From assembly GCF_017873235.1 (NCBI RefSeq), contig NZ_JAGGJZ010000011.1, forward strand, positions 1-42,440: a DNA stretch of 42,440 nucleotides. Direction: 5' to 3'. The notes below the pieces were generated by a model that saw nothing but the letters and a program-made list of their open reading frames with translations, had not been told where the DNA came from and ran no database searches. The position numbers and the translations under genes are program-made. Below, in pieces: positions 17,372 to 24,701 of this stretch; the first letter of the stretch is position 1, and each line of letters opens with the position of its first letter. This DNA comes from Clostridium moniliforme. GTDB lineage: Bacteria; Bacillota; Clostridia; Clostridiales; Clostridiaceae.

Positions 17372-17470
17372 TTAATAGATTAGGCTCCAAACAAAGCATA
17401 GCTGCTTTTTGTTTAATCTCTGCAGGGAGCAAGTAGATTTAAAAATGAATGTACTACTAAGTACTTTCAT
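17372..17470 (-). CDS. Possible 32-residue leader peptide or remnant upstream of the CD3324-type gene
   Basis: GGAGGTG (17478-17484) stands seven bases before an ATG opening a 32-codon frame (MKVLSSTFIFKSTCSLQRLN and on). The Shine-Dalgarno is among the best in this region. The frame ends 97 bases before the CD3324-type gene. It could be a leader peptide. It could also be the frameshifted stub of a lost gene, because the adjacent frame continues with LPAEIKQKAAMLCLEPNLLS. I recognise no family. The rest of the 17275-17630 gap holds nothing else I can name. Confidence 0.35.
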   Translation of the reverse strand: MKVLSSTFIFKSTCSLQRLNKKQLCFVWSLIY

Positions 17471-17630
17471 TAAAAAACACCTCCAATACAATATGTTATG
17501 TATATTATATCATAATTAAATGGGAGCAACTAAATTCTAATTTAAATAGATAAATATTAAAATTTACATAAAATTATTATTACACCTTATTTTTCACAAC
17601 ATATTAAGAATATTATAGTGAAGTTAAATA

Positions 17631-18284
17631 GCGACTACAACTAGTTGGTGGGATAGAGAATATAATATTCCGACTCAATCAGGAGTAGCACTTGGACATA
17701 GTAATACAGGAATGCACTTAGTAATAGAATTACTTACAGCTTTAATGCAAAGAGAAAAAATAGGTGAAGGATGTTTTGTATATCAATCAATGCAAGAAGC
17801 GGTTTTAAATTTATGTAGAGTTAAACTTCGTGATCAATTAATCTTAGAAAATACAGGTACTCTTAAACATTTTCCAGGATACCCTGAAACTAAAGTGGGT
17901 AATATAGTTCCTTGTTATGGTGACTCTGAAGGTGGCCAAGTACTTGGGTAGTACTACAAGTGTAAGGGATAGGAAACTGACCCTAATGATTATGTTTATA
18001 TTGTTCTTCAAAATGAAGAGAAAGCTTTTGCTCAAGCATGTAAAGGATTTGGAAAGCCAGAGTGGATAACAGACCCTAAATTTAACACTCCAGAGGCTCG
18101 TAATTTAGTTAAAAAGGAAATTTATAAAGAAATTTAAAAATATGCTATGACTAAGAGTAAGGATAAAGTTGATTTAAGTGAAAGAAAATTCATTAAAGAA
18201 ATGACAACAGTTAAAAAATTACCTAAAGATTATCTTACAACTGAATTTGTAAGATATGTTAAAAAAAGATACAATTTAAAGTAG
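17631..18284 (+). pseudogene. Central/C-terminal fragment of the frc-like CoA-transferase, with an unrelated tail
   Basis: One frame encodes Frc-type sequence from about residue 155 on: ATTTSWWDRE, SGVALGHSNTGMHLVIELL, YQSMQEAVLNLCRVKLRDQL and GNIVPCYGDSEGGQVLG, then YYKCKG and ETDPNDYVYIVLQNEEKAF. Stops lie at 17949 (TAG) and 17970 (TAG), both at positions where the family has Trp, and at 18135 (TAA). After KDKVD near 18170 the similarity ends, and the frame continues unshifted with 36 residues that do not match Frc (LSERKFIKEMTTVKKLPKDY and on) to a natural stop. About 52 residues of Frc between the two fragments and about 100 at the C-terminus are missing. Confidence 0.82.
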
Positions 18285-18410
18285 AATAATTCGTTAATTT
18301 TTTTAGTAGTTATATATAAATAATAATTTTTTTTGTAAATATTTTTAGTAGAAATAAATAAAATTATAAATATATATTATAACAAAGAAACGATATTTTA
18401 GTTAATAATG

Positions 18411-18452
18411 ACAAGGTAGATAAAGTAAAATTGAATCTACCTTGTTTTTTTA
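18411..18452 (+). terminator. Terminator after the second frc fossil
   Basis: ACAAGGTAGAT and ATCTACCTTGT pair exactly around 13 bases and are followed by a T7 run. Confidence 0.85.
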
Positions 18453-18477
18453 TAGAAAAATATAATAGGGGGAATAA

Positions 18478-18820
18478 ATGTTACAATAAAGATTAGAATT
18501 AAAGAAGATGTAAATTTAATCAATAAAGAACAAAAGGAGGTTATATTTATAATAAAAAAATAATAAAAACTTTAGATGAAAATTATGGAGAAAACAGAAA
18601 TGTAGATAAAGATTTAGAAGTATATGTTTTAGTGACTGAAAACATAGGAGATATTAAAGAGCTTAAAAATGGTATGCTGAAAGAAATACTACCAGAATAC
18701 ACAGATGAGATTATATGTAGTGAAGGAGTTAATTATACTTCTTCACTATTTTTACTTTCTAGGATTTTTCAGTAGTAGTCATAGCTTATGAAGAAATTCC
18801 TAAAGTACTTTTAGAATAAG
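18478..18820 (+). pseudogene. Small unknown protein gene with two frameshifts
   Basis: AGGGGGA precedes an ATG at 18478, but its frame stops after three codons. One base removed, a long frame reads VTIKIRIKEDVNLINKEQKE, KKIIKTLDENYGENRNVDKD, YVLVTENIGDIKELKNGML and EYTDEIICSEGVNYTSSLFLLS. It then needs a second shift near 18765 to continue with FSVVVIAYEEIPKVLLE and stop at 18818-18820. The two breaks are most simply single-base losses. The intact protein would have had about 114 residues. I do not recognise the family with certainty. Its stop is followed at once by the Shine-Dalgarno of the next gene. Confidence 0.65.
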
Positions 18821-18831
18821 GAGGTGATAGT

Positions 18832-19017
18832 GTGGCTAAAAAGATTGAAGAGGAAATAATAAAAAGCACTAGATACTGTAATCTTATAAAACAAGCTAGT
18901 TTGAAAGATGAAGATTATACATACTACATAGAAAAGATTTTTGCAGATCACCATTACAAGAAAAGGTATTTTCATATATTGAATTCTTTACTAACAGTGT
19001 ATTTAAAGTATGGTTAG
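18832..19017 (+). CDS. Small helical protein of unknown function
   Basis: A 61-residue basic, helical protein (MAKKIEEEIIKSTRYCNLIK, then ...YTYYIEKIFADHHYKKRYFHILN) starting at a GTG with AAGGAGGTGAT seven bases upstream. There is no signal peptide or membrane segment and no family I can name. It lies 11 bases after the frameshifted gene at 18478-18820, so the two were probably cotranscribed and may have worked together. Whether it is still functional without that partner is unclear; its own frame is unbroken. Confidence 0.6.
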   Translation: MAKKIEEEIIKSTRYCNLIKQASLKDEDYTYYIEKIFADHHYKKRYFHILNSLLTVYLKYG

Positions 19018-19048
19018 AAACCTAAGATAAAATTCTATTAAACTAAAG

Positions 19049-19085
19049 ATACCAGATCTTAGATTAATAATCTAAGATCTGGTAT
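19049..19085. terminator. Hairpin between the small-protein gene and the TIM-barrel gene
   Basis: The arm ATACCAGATCTTAGATT and its exact complement enclose three bases, a very stable 17-bp stem. Neither side has a long T-run. It sits between convergent genes, so a shared terminator role is likely. Confidence 0.7.
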
Positions 19086-19110
19086 AAAATGTAGTTTATT
19101 ATAATATAAT

Positions 19111-19941
19111 TTACTTTGTTATTGATTTGAATGATGATGTTTGTTCTTTAATACCTTTTTCAGCTGCAAATCTTTCAATGCTAGATGCACCAAAGAATCC
19201 ATCTATTCCTTCTGTTCTTTCCATTACATACTCAGCATCTTTAGGCTCCGCAATAGGTCCGCCATGACAAATTACCATGATATCTGGATTAACTTCTTTA
19301 CCAGCTTTAATAATAGCAGTTATTTTTTTCACGCAATCATCTAATGTAAGAGATGTTTTAGCACCAATTGTTCCCTTGGTAGTTAATCCCATATGTGCTA
19401 CTAATATATCAGCACCTGCTTCAGCCATTGCTTTTGCTTGCTTCTCATCGAATACATAAGGAGTTGTAAGCATATCTAATTCATGTGCTTTTCTAATCAT
19501 TTCAACTTCTAGTTCATATCCCATACCTGTTTCTTCTAAGTTTTGTCTAAATACTCCATCAATTAGACCTACTGTTGGAAAATTTTGAACTCCGTTAAAG
19601 CCTTGATCTTTTAATTGTTTTAAATATACATCCATAACTCTAAATGGATCAGTTCCACATACTCCAGCTAATACGGGAGTATTTTTTACAACTGGTAATA
19701 CTTCTGAACCCATTTCAACTACAATTTGATTTGCATCTCCATAAGATAATAATCCTGCTAATGAACCACGTCCTGCCATTCTATATCTTCCAGAATTGTA
19801 TATAATAAGCATATCAGCTCCACCAGCTTCACTACTTTTAGCTGTAATACCTGTACCAGCTCCTACTCCTACTAATATTTTTCCATTTTTAACCTCTTCC
19901 TTAAATTTTGCCATAATTTCTTTTCTTGTCATTGTATTCAT
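19111..19941 (-). CDS. PEP-hydrolase-like TIM-barrel protein (PF09370 type)
   Basis: A 276-residue cytoplasmic TIM-barrel protein. Characteristic stretches are [88 protein letters not shown] and FFGASSIER. The family is annotated as phosphoenolpyruvate hydrolase-like or TIM-barrel signal transduction protein. It corresponds to the C-terminal half of the plant virus-resistance protein Tm-1. The reaction it performs is not established to my knowledge. AAGGAGG precedes the ATG. It is 34 bases downstream of the Tm-1-like gene, so they form one operon. The regulator at 21341-22534 carries a clear paralogue of this whole domain. Confidence 0.85.
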   Translation of the reverse strand: MNTMTRKEIMAKFKEEVKNGKILVGVGAGTGITAKSSEAGGADMLIIYNSGRYRMAGRGSLAGLLSYGDANQIVVEMGSEVLPVVKNTPVLAGVCGTDPFRVMDVYLKQLKDQGFNGVQNFPTVGLIDGVFRQNLEETGMGYELEVEMIRKAHELDMLTTPYVFDEKQAKAMAEAGADILVAHMGLTTKGTIGAKTSLTLDDCVKKITAIIKAGKEVNPDIMVICHGGPIAEPKDAEYVMERTEGIDGFFGASSIERFAAEKGIKEQTSSFKSITK

Positions 19942-19975
19942 TTATAAATCCTCCTTAAACAAATTATATATAATT

Positions 19976-21184
19976 TTATTTATTCATTAAATCTATTAAC
20001 TTTTGTGCTGCTGCTTCTGCAAATTCTACATCATTAATTGCACAATCCATTTCAACTATTTCTACAATATTTTTATTAACACCATTTCTTAGTGTATCGA
20101 ATAACATTTTATCCTCTTTTACACCATGGAATACTTCACCTTCTAAATCAATACTAGATATTCCTTTCAAAGGTAAAAATAAGGCTGTTTTTTCTTTTGC
20201 CATATTTAACTTCTCAACAAGCTTTTTACCAATTAATTCATTTTCTTCTATAGTTGTTCTCATAAGTGTTACTGTAGGGTTATGTTTATATAAGTTACGA
20301 TTTTTAAATTGATTTGGCACTGTATCATATGGTCCAAAATTACACATATCAAGGGCACCAACTGATACAACTTGTGGAATGTTATTCTTTCCTGCTGCTT
20401 CTAATCTATGTGGTCCTGCATTTAAAGTACCGCCAACAATTTCATCTACCCACTCTGTGGTTGTAATATCTAACACTCCTTCTATGAATCCACCTTCAAT
20501 AAGGGCTTCCATGGTCTTTCCACCTATACCTGTTGCGTGGAATACAAGTACCTCATAACCCCTATCTTCAAGATATTTCGCTGCTTTAGATACACAAGGG
20601 GTTGTAACTCCAAACATAGTTGCTGCAACTAATGGCTTTTTAGCAACTACTTTTTTATTTTCAAATTTAACCATACCTGCAATTGCAAATACTGCATTTG
20701 TAAAAATTTTAGTTGAAATTGAGTTAAGTCCTGCAACATCTACTATGGATGGCATCATAATAATATCACTTGTACCTATATATTGAGCAGTATTTCCTGA
20801 TGCTACTGTTGATACCATAACCTTTGGTACACCTATAGGTAATGCTCTCATAGCTGGTGTTACTAATGAAGTTCCTCCAGTACCACCAAAGGAAATAATT
20901 CCATCAAATCTACCTTCTTCATATAATTGAGGTATTAATTTTTCTACTCCCTTTGATAATAATTCTGTTGCTAATGCTCTATCCTTTTTAGCAACAAGAG
21001 TTTCAATATCTGTACCTCCAGCTTTTGCTACTTCTTTGTTTGATATATCTGGTTCAAAAGCTGGTTTAAATACTCCTGTATGTATTGTAAGAGTATCAAG
21101 TCCCAAACTCTCAATTAATTCTTTAACATAAGAATATTCAATACCCTTAGTATCAAATGTTCCCACAATAGCGATTGTTTTCAT
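19976..21184 (-). CDS. Tm-1-like ATP-binding protein (UPF0261)
   Basis: A 402-residue cytoplasmic protein. The N-terminal domain begins MKTIAIVGTFDTKGIEYSYV, typical of UPF0261, followed by ISFGGTGGTSLVTPAMRALP and GVPKVMVSTVASGNTAQYIG. The second domain has TMFGVTTPCVSKAAKYLEDR, VFHATGIGGKTMEALI and the C-terminal CAINDVEFAEAAAQKL. In plants the same unit is the N-terminal part of Tm-1, fused to the TIM barrel encoded here next door. Its catalytic role in bacteria is unknown. I chose the ATG at 21184 with GGGGGA six bases upstream; a TTG at 21202 is in frame. Two palindromes lie upstream. Confidence 0.85.
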   Translation of the reverse strand: MKTIAIVGTFDTKGIEYSYVKELIESLGLDTLTIHTGVFKPAFEPDISNKEVAKAGGTDIETLVAKKDRALATELLSKGVEKLIPQLYEEGRFDGIISFGGTGGTSLVTPAMRALPIGVPKVMVSTVASGNTAQYIGTSDIIMMPSIVDVAGLNSISTKIFTNAVFAIAGMVKFENKKVVAKKPLVAATMFGVTTPCVSKAAKYLEDRGYEVLVFHATGIGGKTMEALIEGGFIEGVLDITTTEWVDEIVGGTLNAGPHRLEAAGKNNIPQVVSVGALDMCNFGPYDTVPNQFKNRNLYKHNPTVTLMRTTIEENELIGKKLVEKLNMAKEKTALFLPLKGISSIDLEGEVFHGVKEDKMLFDTLRNGVNKNIVEIVEMDCAINDVEFAEAAAQKLIDLMNK

Positions 21185-21213
21185 TTTAAATCCCCCATTC
21201 AACCTTAGTTTGT

Positions 21214-21228
21214 TATACAGCCTGTATA
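21214..21228. promoter_or_regulatory. 15-base inverted repeat in the Tm-1-like promoter region
   Basis: TATACAG, one central C, then CTGTATA, a perfect inverted repeat 30 bases before the ATG. On the minus strand its left part overlaps a TATAAC hexamer that has TTTATC 17 bases upstream, so it may be an operator covering the -10 region. Confidence 0.45.
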
Positions 21229-21242
21229 CTCTTAGATAAACC

Positions 21243-21258
21243 TTAAGAATATTCTTAA
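21243..21258. promoter_or_regulatory. 16-bp perfect palindrome upstream of the Tm-1-like gene
   Basis: TTAAGAATATTCTTAA is an exact palindrome just upstream of the candidate -35 region of the Tm-1-like operon. It overlaps the T-run of the terminator of the regulator gene by two bases, so it could be either an activator site or incidental. Confidence 0.45.
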
Positions 21259-21293
21259 AAAAATAGTATGATTAACTATAAATTAATCATACT
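21257..21293 (-). terminator. Terminator of the TIM-barrel/AraC regulator gene
   Basis: AGTATGATTAA and TTAATCATACT (21265-21275, 21283-21293) form an 11-bp stem with a 7-base loop, followed on the minus strand by seven T. It separates the regulator from the operon it probably controls. Confidence 0.85.
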
Positions 21294-21340
21294 GTTTCTT
21301 CTTATTTGTGTAAACGTTATTATGTACTATGTTTTTGTGT

Positions 21341-22534
21341 TTATGTTATATTTTTAGATTTATGTTGTTTAGGTGAGTAGCCCATATATTTTTTAAACAT
21401 TTTGCTAAATTGTGCATAGTCTTTATAACCTACCAATGATGCCACTTCAGATAATTGAAAATTTTTTCTATCTAAAATTTCTACTGCTTTGTTTATACGG
21501 AATTTAACTAAATACTCAGGAAAATTACAACCAACCTGCTTTTTAAATAAGCTACTTAAATAACTTCTAGATACATGTGCAACCTTAGCTAAATCTAAAA
21601 ATGAAATTTCATTCATATAATTTTGAGCAACGTATTCCTTTACAAAATCAACATAATCATAATGTTTTGTAATTCCATCTAACATTTTACTCATTAAATC
21701 ATCTTCATTTAATTGTCCTGATACTTTAAATGTTTTTGTTATATTAATAATTGATTTTTCAGAAGGAATTCTCTCAAATGCAGATCCACCTATATAGCCC
21801 ATTAAATCATCATTATTGTTATACATATATTGAATATCCACAGGTGTTTTTATAGGCCCGCCATAAATTAATTTAATTACATTAGGATTTAATTCATTAC
21901 ATTTATCAAATATTTTTCTTGCTCTAATTTTTGCAGCTTCTAATGAAAATACTTTTTTTGATCCTAACAATCCTCCACCTGTTAAACCTAAATGTACACA
22001 AATAACATCAGCTCCAGAATTAATCATTTGAACTGCTTGTATTTCATCAAAAACAAATGCAACTGTGAATAAACCTTTTTCATGACCTATTCTTATTGCT
22101 TCTACTTCCATTAAATAATTTAAGCCATTTTCTTCAAGTGTCTCTCTAAATTGCCCATCTATAAGCCCAATTGTTGGATAATTATTAATTCCTGAAAAAC
22201 CCATATCAATTATTTTTTCTATATAACTCTCTATATTTTTTGTAGGATCTGTTGCATTAAGTCCAAAAATAATTGGGATATCTTTTGCTAATGGTAATAT
22301 TTCTTTAGAGGCAAAATCCATTACCATATCGTTGCTATTACAAAAAGGTAAAAATCCTGCTAAAGAGCCCCTTCCCATTTGACGAAATCTACCTGAGTTT
22401 AGCATTAGAAGAAAATCAGCCCCAGCATTCTGTGAATGTTTTACTGTCATTCCTGAGCCTGTTGCTATTCCAATAATATGATTACCTTTTTTTATTTGTA
22501 ATCTGAGTTTTTCCAAAATTCTGTCTCTTTTCAT
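21341..22534 (-). CDS. TIM-barrel (PEP-hydrolase-like) domain fused to AraC-type DNA-binding domain
   Basis: A 397-residue regulator. Residues 1-270 are a full PEP-hydrolase-like TIM barrel, closely parallel to the enzyme at 19111-19941 (ATGSGMTVKHSQNAGADF, NSGRFRQMGRGSLAGFLPF, TIGLIDGQFRETLEENGLNY, VHLGLTGGGLLGSKKVF, YGGPIKTPVDI, YIGGSAFER). Residues about 290-395 are an AraC/XylS domain with two helix-turn-helices (about 311-330 and 361-382; the second ends in YKDYAQFSKMFKKYMGYSPKQ). The barrel probably senses the substrate or product of the neighbouring enzymes and sets expression of the operon downstream. AAAGGA precedes the ATG. Own terminator. Confidence 0.87.
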   Translation of the reverse strand: MKRDRILEKLRLQIKKGNHIIGIATGSGMTVKHSQNAGADFLLMLNSGRFRQMGRGSLAGFLPFCNSNDMVMDFASKEILPLAKDIPIIFGLNATDPTKNIESYIEKIIDMGFSGINNYPTIGLIDGQFRETLEENGLNYLMEVEAIRIGHEKGLFTVAFVFDEIQAVQMINSGADVICVHLGLTGGGLLGSKKVFSLEAAKIRARKIFDKCNELNPNVIKLIYGGPIKTPVDIQYMYNNNDDLMGYIGGSAFERIPSEKSIINITKTFKVSGQLNEDDLMSKMLDGITKHYDYVDFVKEYVAQNYMNEISFLDLAKVAHVSRSYLSSLFKKQVGCNFPEYLVKFRINKAVEILDRKNFQLSEVASLVGYKDYAQFSKMFKKYMGYSPKQHKSKNIT

Positions 22535-22699
22535 CTTCTCAAATCCTTTAATCTATATAATATTTAATTATATTATATAGATAAATATTAAAAAAGGGTA
22601 TGAAAAATATATTTTATATACTAAAAAATAGTGATGTAAAATATATTTGATACATAAATAAGTTCTAAGCAATAGGATTTAATTAGGAGGAAGATCAAA

Positions 22700-23119
22700 G
22701 TGGATATTAGTAAACAAATAAAAAAATATATGCTCAATTTAAAATTATCCTAGGCAGATTTGGTTGAAAAAGTATTTGTAATATGTAAGACAATTTAAAA
22801 TTGGTAAAATTGAAGGAATTATCCATATATAAATATCTTGGTACTATTAAATATTCTCTTTGGTGCTTACATTGGTATTCTAGTTAAATAAGATTTGGAA
22901 GAAATGGAAGAAGAAATTAAAACAGAGAACATTAAAAGGTTTAAATGTGACGATATGATTTTTATAATACTACTGGTTGTTCCATTACTTCTTTACTTAA
23001 ATTTTATTGTAATTATAATTTGCTTAGTACTATATGATATTCCAATGTATTATACAAAAGCTATTGAAAAACAAAAGAAAATTTATGATATTCAAACATA
23101 CAAGGATAAATGCAAATAA
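22700..23119 (+). pseudogene. XRE-family regulator fossil with five in-frame stops
   Basis: AGGAGGAAG precedes a GTG opening a frame that reads VDISKQIKKYMLNLKLS, stop, ADLVEKVFVICKTI, stop, NW, stop, N, stop, RNYPYINILVLLNILFGAYI, stop, DLEEMEEEIKTENIKRFK and then two hydrophobic segments. The order is that of a common clostridial regulator: helix-turn-helix (LSQADLAEKV...QTISNWE...YPDI pattern), linker, C-terminal membrane part. Stops are at 22751 (TAG), 22796 (TAA), 22805 (TAA), 22811 (TGA) and 22889 (TAA), yet the frame is never shifted over 420 bases. The last 74 codons are open. Confidence 0.85.
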
Positions 23120-23538
23120 AATAATTAGTGTATTAATTTAATATATAAGTGTATTATGTAAAATTTTAAGTTCAAAAGCTTGATTAAGCTAAAAGCATTC
23201 GACTAACTGTTTAATCAATATTTTCTATAGAAATTAACTATTAAAGGAGATTTAATACATAAATTTTTTAGAAGAAAATTAAATATAATTGTAATAAAAA
23301 ATATATATAAGGAAATAATATATTAAAAGATATCTTGAATATTATGTTGAATAAGAACGAAATTTGTAATATTAATAAAATATTTAAATAAGTATATCAA
23401 AATACTTTAAACTAAAATAAAACAGTATCAAAAAACAGTTGAAGTGTATTAAATAAAAAATATTAATTATTAAAATTAAAGCTTAAATCATTGAAGTATA
23501 TAGCTTTAAGTAGATTAAGTATTATTAATACATTTTAT
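23120..23538. other. AT-rich gap upstream of the PTS promoter
   Basis: No gene is supported here. TTGATTAA (23180-23187) and TTAATCAA (23211-23218) form an 8-bp inverted repeat with a 23-base spacer. An upstream activator site for a sigma-54 activator would be expected in this stretch, but I cannot identify one. Confidence 0.4.
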
Positions 23539-23554
23539 TGGCATGATACTTGCT
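23539..23554 (+). promoter_or_regulatory. Sigma-54 (RpoN) promoter of the mannose-type PTS operon
   Basis: TGGCAT, five bases, TTGCT matches the -24/-12 consensus TGGCAC-N5-TTGCT, with exactly ten bases between the invariant GG (23540-23541) and GC (23552-23553). Transcription would start near 23565, leaving a leader of about 120 bases before the EIIAB gene. Sigma-54 control by LevR/ManR activators is common for mannose-family PTS operons in Firmicutes. Confidence 0.85.
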
Positions 23555-23686
23555 ACTAATATAAATGTAAATAATAAATTATTAAAAAATTTTGTTTATA
23601 AGAAAAATTATAATTAATAATTTTATTACAAGTTTTTAGAACTTATTTATAATTTTTGTAACAAATAAAAAATAGGAGGTATATAT

Positions 23687-24664
23687 ATGGTAGGAATTAT
23701 TCTTGCTAGTCACGGGGATTTTGCTAAAGGGATCTTACAATCTGGTAAAATGATTTTCGGTGAACAAGAAAACGTTAAAGCTGTTACATTGATGCCTAGT
23801 GAAGGGCCTGATGATATTAAAGCAAAAATGAAAGATGCAATCGCATCCTTTGATAGCCAAGATGAAGTTTTATTCTTAGTTGATCTTTGGGGTGGTACAC
23901 CATTTAACCAAGCAAATAGTTTATTTGAAGAACACAAAGATAAGTGGGCAATTGTAGCTGGTATGAATTTACCAATGCTTATTGAAGCTTATGCAGCTCG
24001 TCTTTCAATGGAATCTGCACAAGAAATTGCATCTAGTATTATAGAATCATCTAGAGAAGGAGTTAAGGTTAGACCAGAAGCATTAGAACCAGTTAAAGAG
24101 GTTAGCACTTCTGATAATTCTACAAATAATTCTAACTTAGGTAAACCAGGATCATTTGAGTATGTATTAGCACGTATTGATTCTCGTCTACTTCATGGAC
24201 AAGTAGCAACTGCTTGGACTAAAACTGTTCAACCAACAAGAATCATTGTTGTATCAGATGCAGTAGCAAAGGATGATCTTCGTAAGAAATTAATTCAACA
24301 AGCTGCTCCTCCAGGAGTTAAAGCACATGTTGTTCCAATTAATCAAATGATTAAACTTGCAAAAGATAATGAGCATTTTGGAGGACAACGTGCAATGCTT
24401 CTTTTTGAAAATCCAGAGGATTTACTTAGAGCAGTAGAAGGTGGAGTACCTTTAAAGACAGTTAATGTTGGTTCTATGGCTCACTCAGCAGGTAAAGTTC
24501 AACCAAATAAAGTTCTTGCTTTTAGTCAAGAAGATATTGATACTTTTGAAAAACTTAAAAAAGCTGGGTTAGATTTTGATGTTCGTAAAGTTCCAAATGA
24601 TTCAAAAGGAGATATGGACGAAATTATTAAAAAAGCACAAAATGAATTAAATAAATTAAAATAA
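23687..24664 (+). CDS. PTS mannose-family EIIAB component
   Basis: A 325-residue cytoplasmic phosphotransferase. Residues 1-125 are the EIIA domain with phosphorylated His9 (LASHGDFAKG) and LWGGTPFNQA. A Gly/Ser/Asn-rich linker spans about 138-155. Residues 157-325 are the EIIB domain with phosphorylated His170 (ARIDSRLLHGQVATAW). It passes phosphate from HPr to the sugar carried by EIIC/EIID. The IIA-IIB fusion is the ManX-type arrangement. The specific sugar (mannose, glucose, fructose or other) cannot be told. AGGAGG precedes the start. First gene of the sigma-54-driven operon; its frequent CGT codons suggest high expression. Confidence 0.95.
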   Translation: MVGIILASHGDFAKGILQSGKMIFGEQENVKAVTLMPSEGPDDIKAKMKDAIASFDSQDEVLFLVDLWGGTPFNQANSLFEEHKDKWAIVAGMNLPMLIEAYAARLSMESAQEIASSIIESSREGVKVRPEALEPVKEVSTSDNSTNNSNLGKPGSFEYVLARIDSRLLHGQVATAWTKTVQPTRIIVVSDAVAKDDLRKKLIQQAAPPGVKAHVVPINQMIKLAKDNEHFGGQRAMLLFENPEDLLRAVEGGVPLKTVNVGSMAHSAGKVQPNKVLAFSQEDIDTFEKLKKAGLDFDVRKVPNDSKGDMDEIIKKAQNELNKLK

Positions 24665-24701
24665 CTTAGGTTGTTTTAATAGAAAAAGGAGGATTAACAC
24701 A

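Noticed and set aside
23230..23420. Remnant of a small gene after AAAGGAGA near 23240
   Set aside because: Every frame is interrupted within about 22 codons and no family pattern can be read. Left as AT-rich intergenic DNA.
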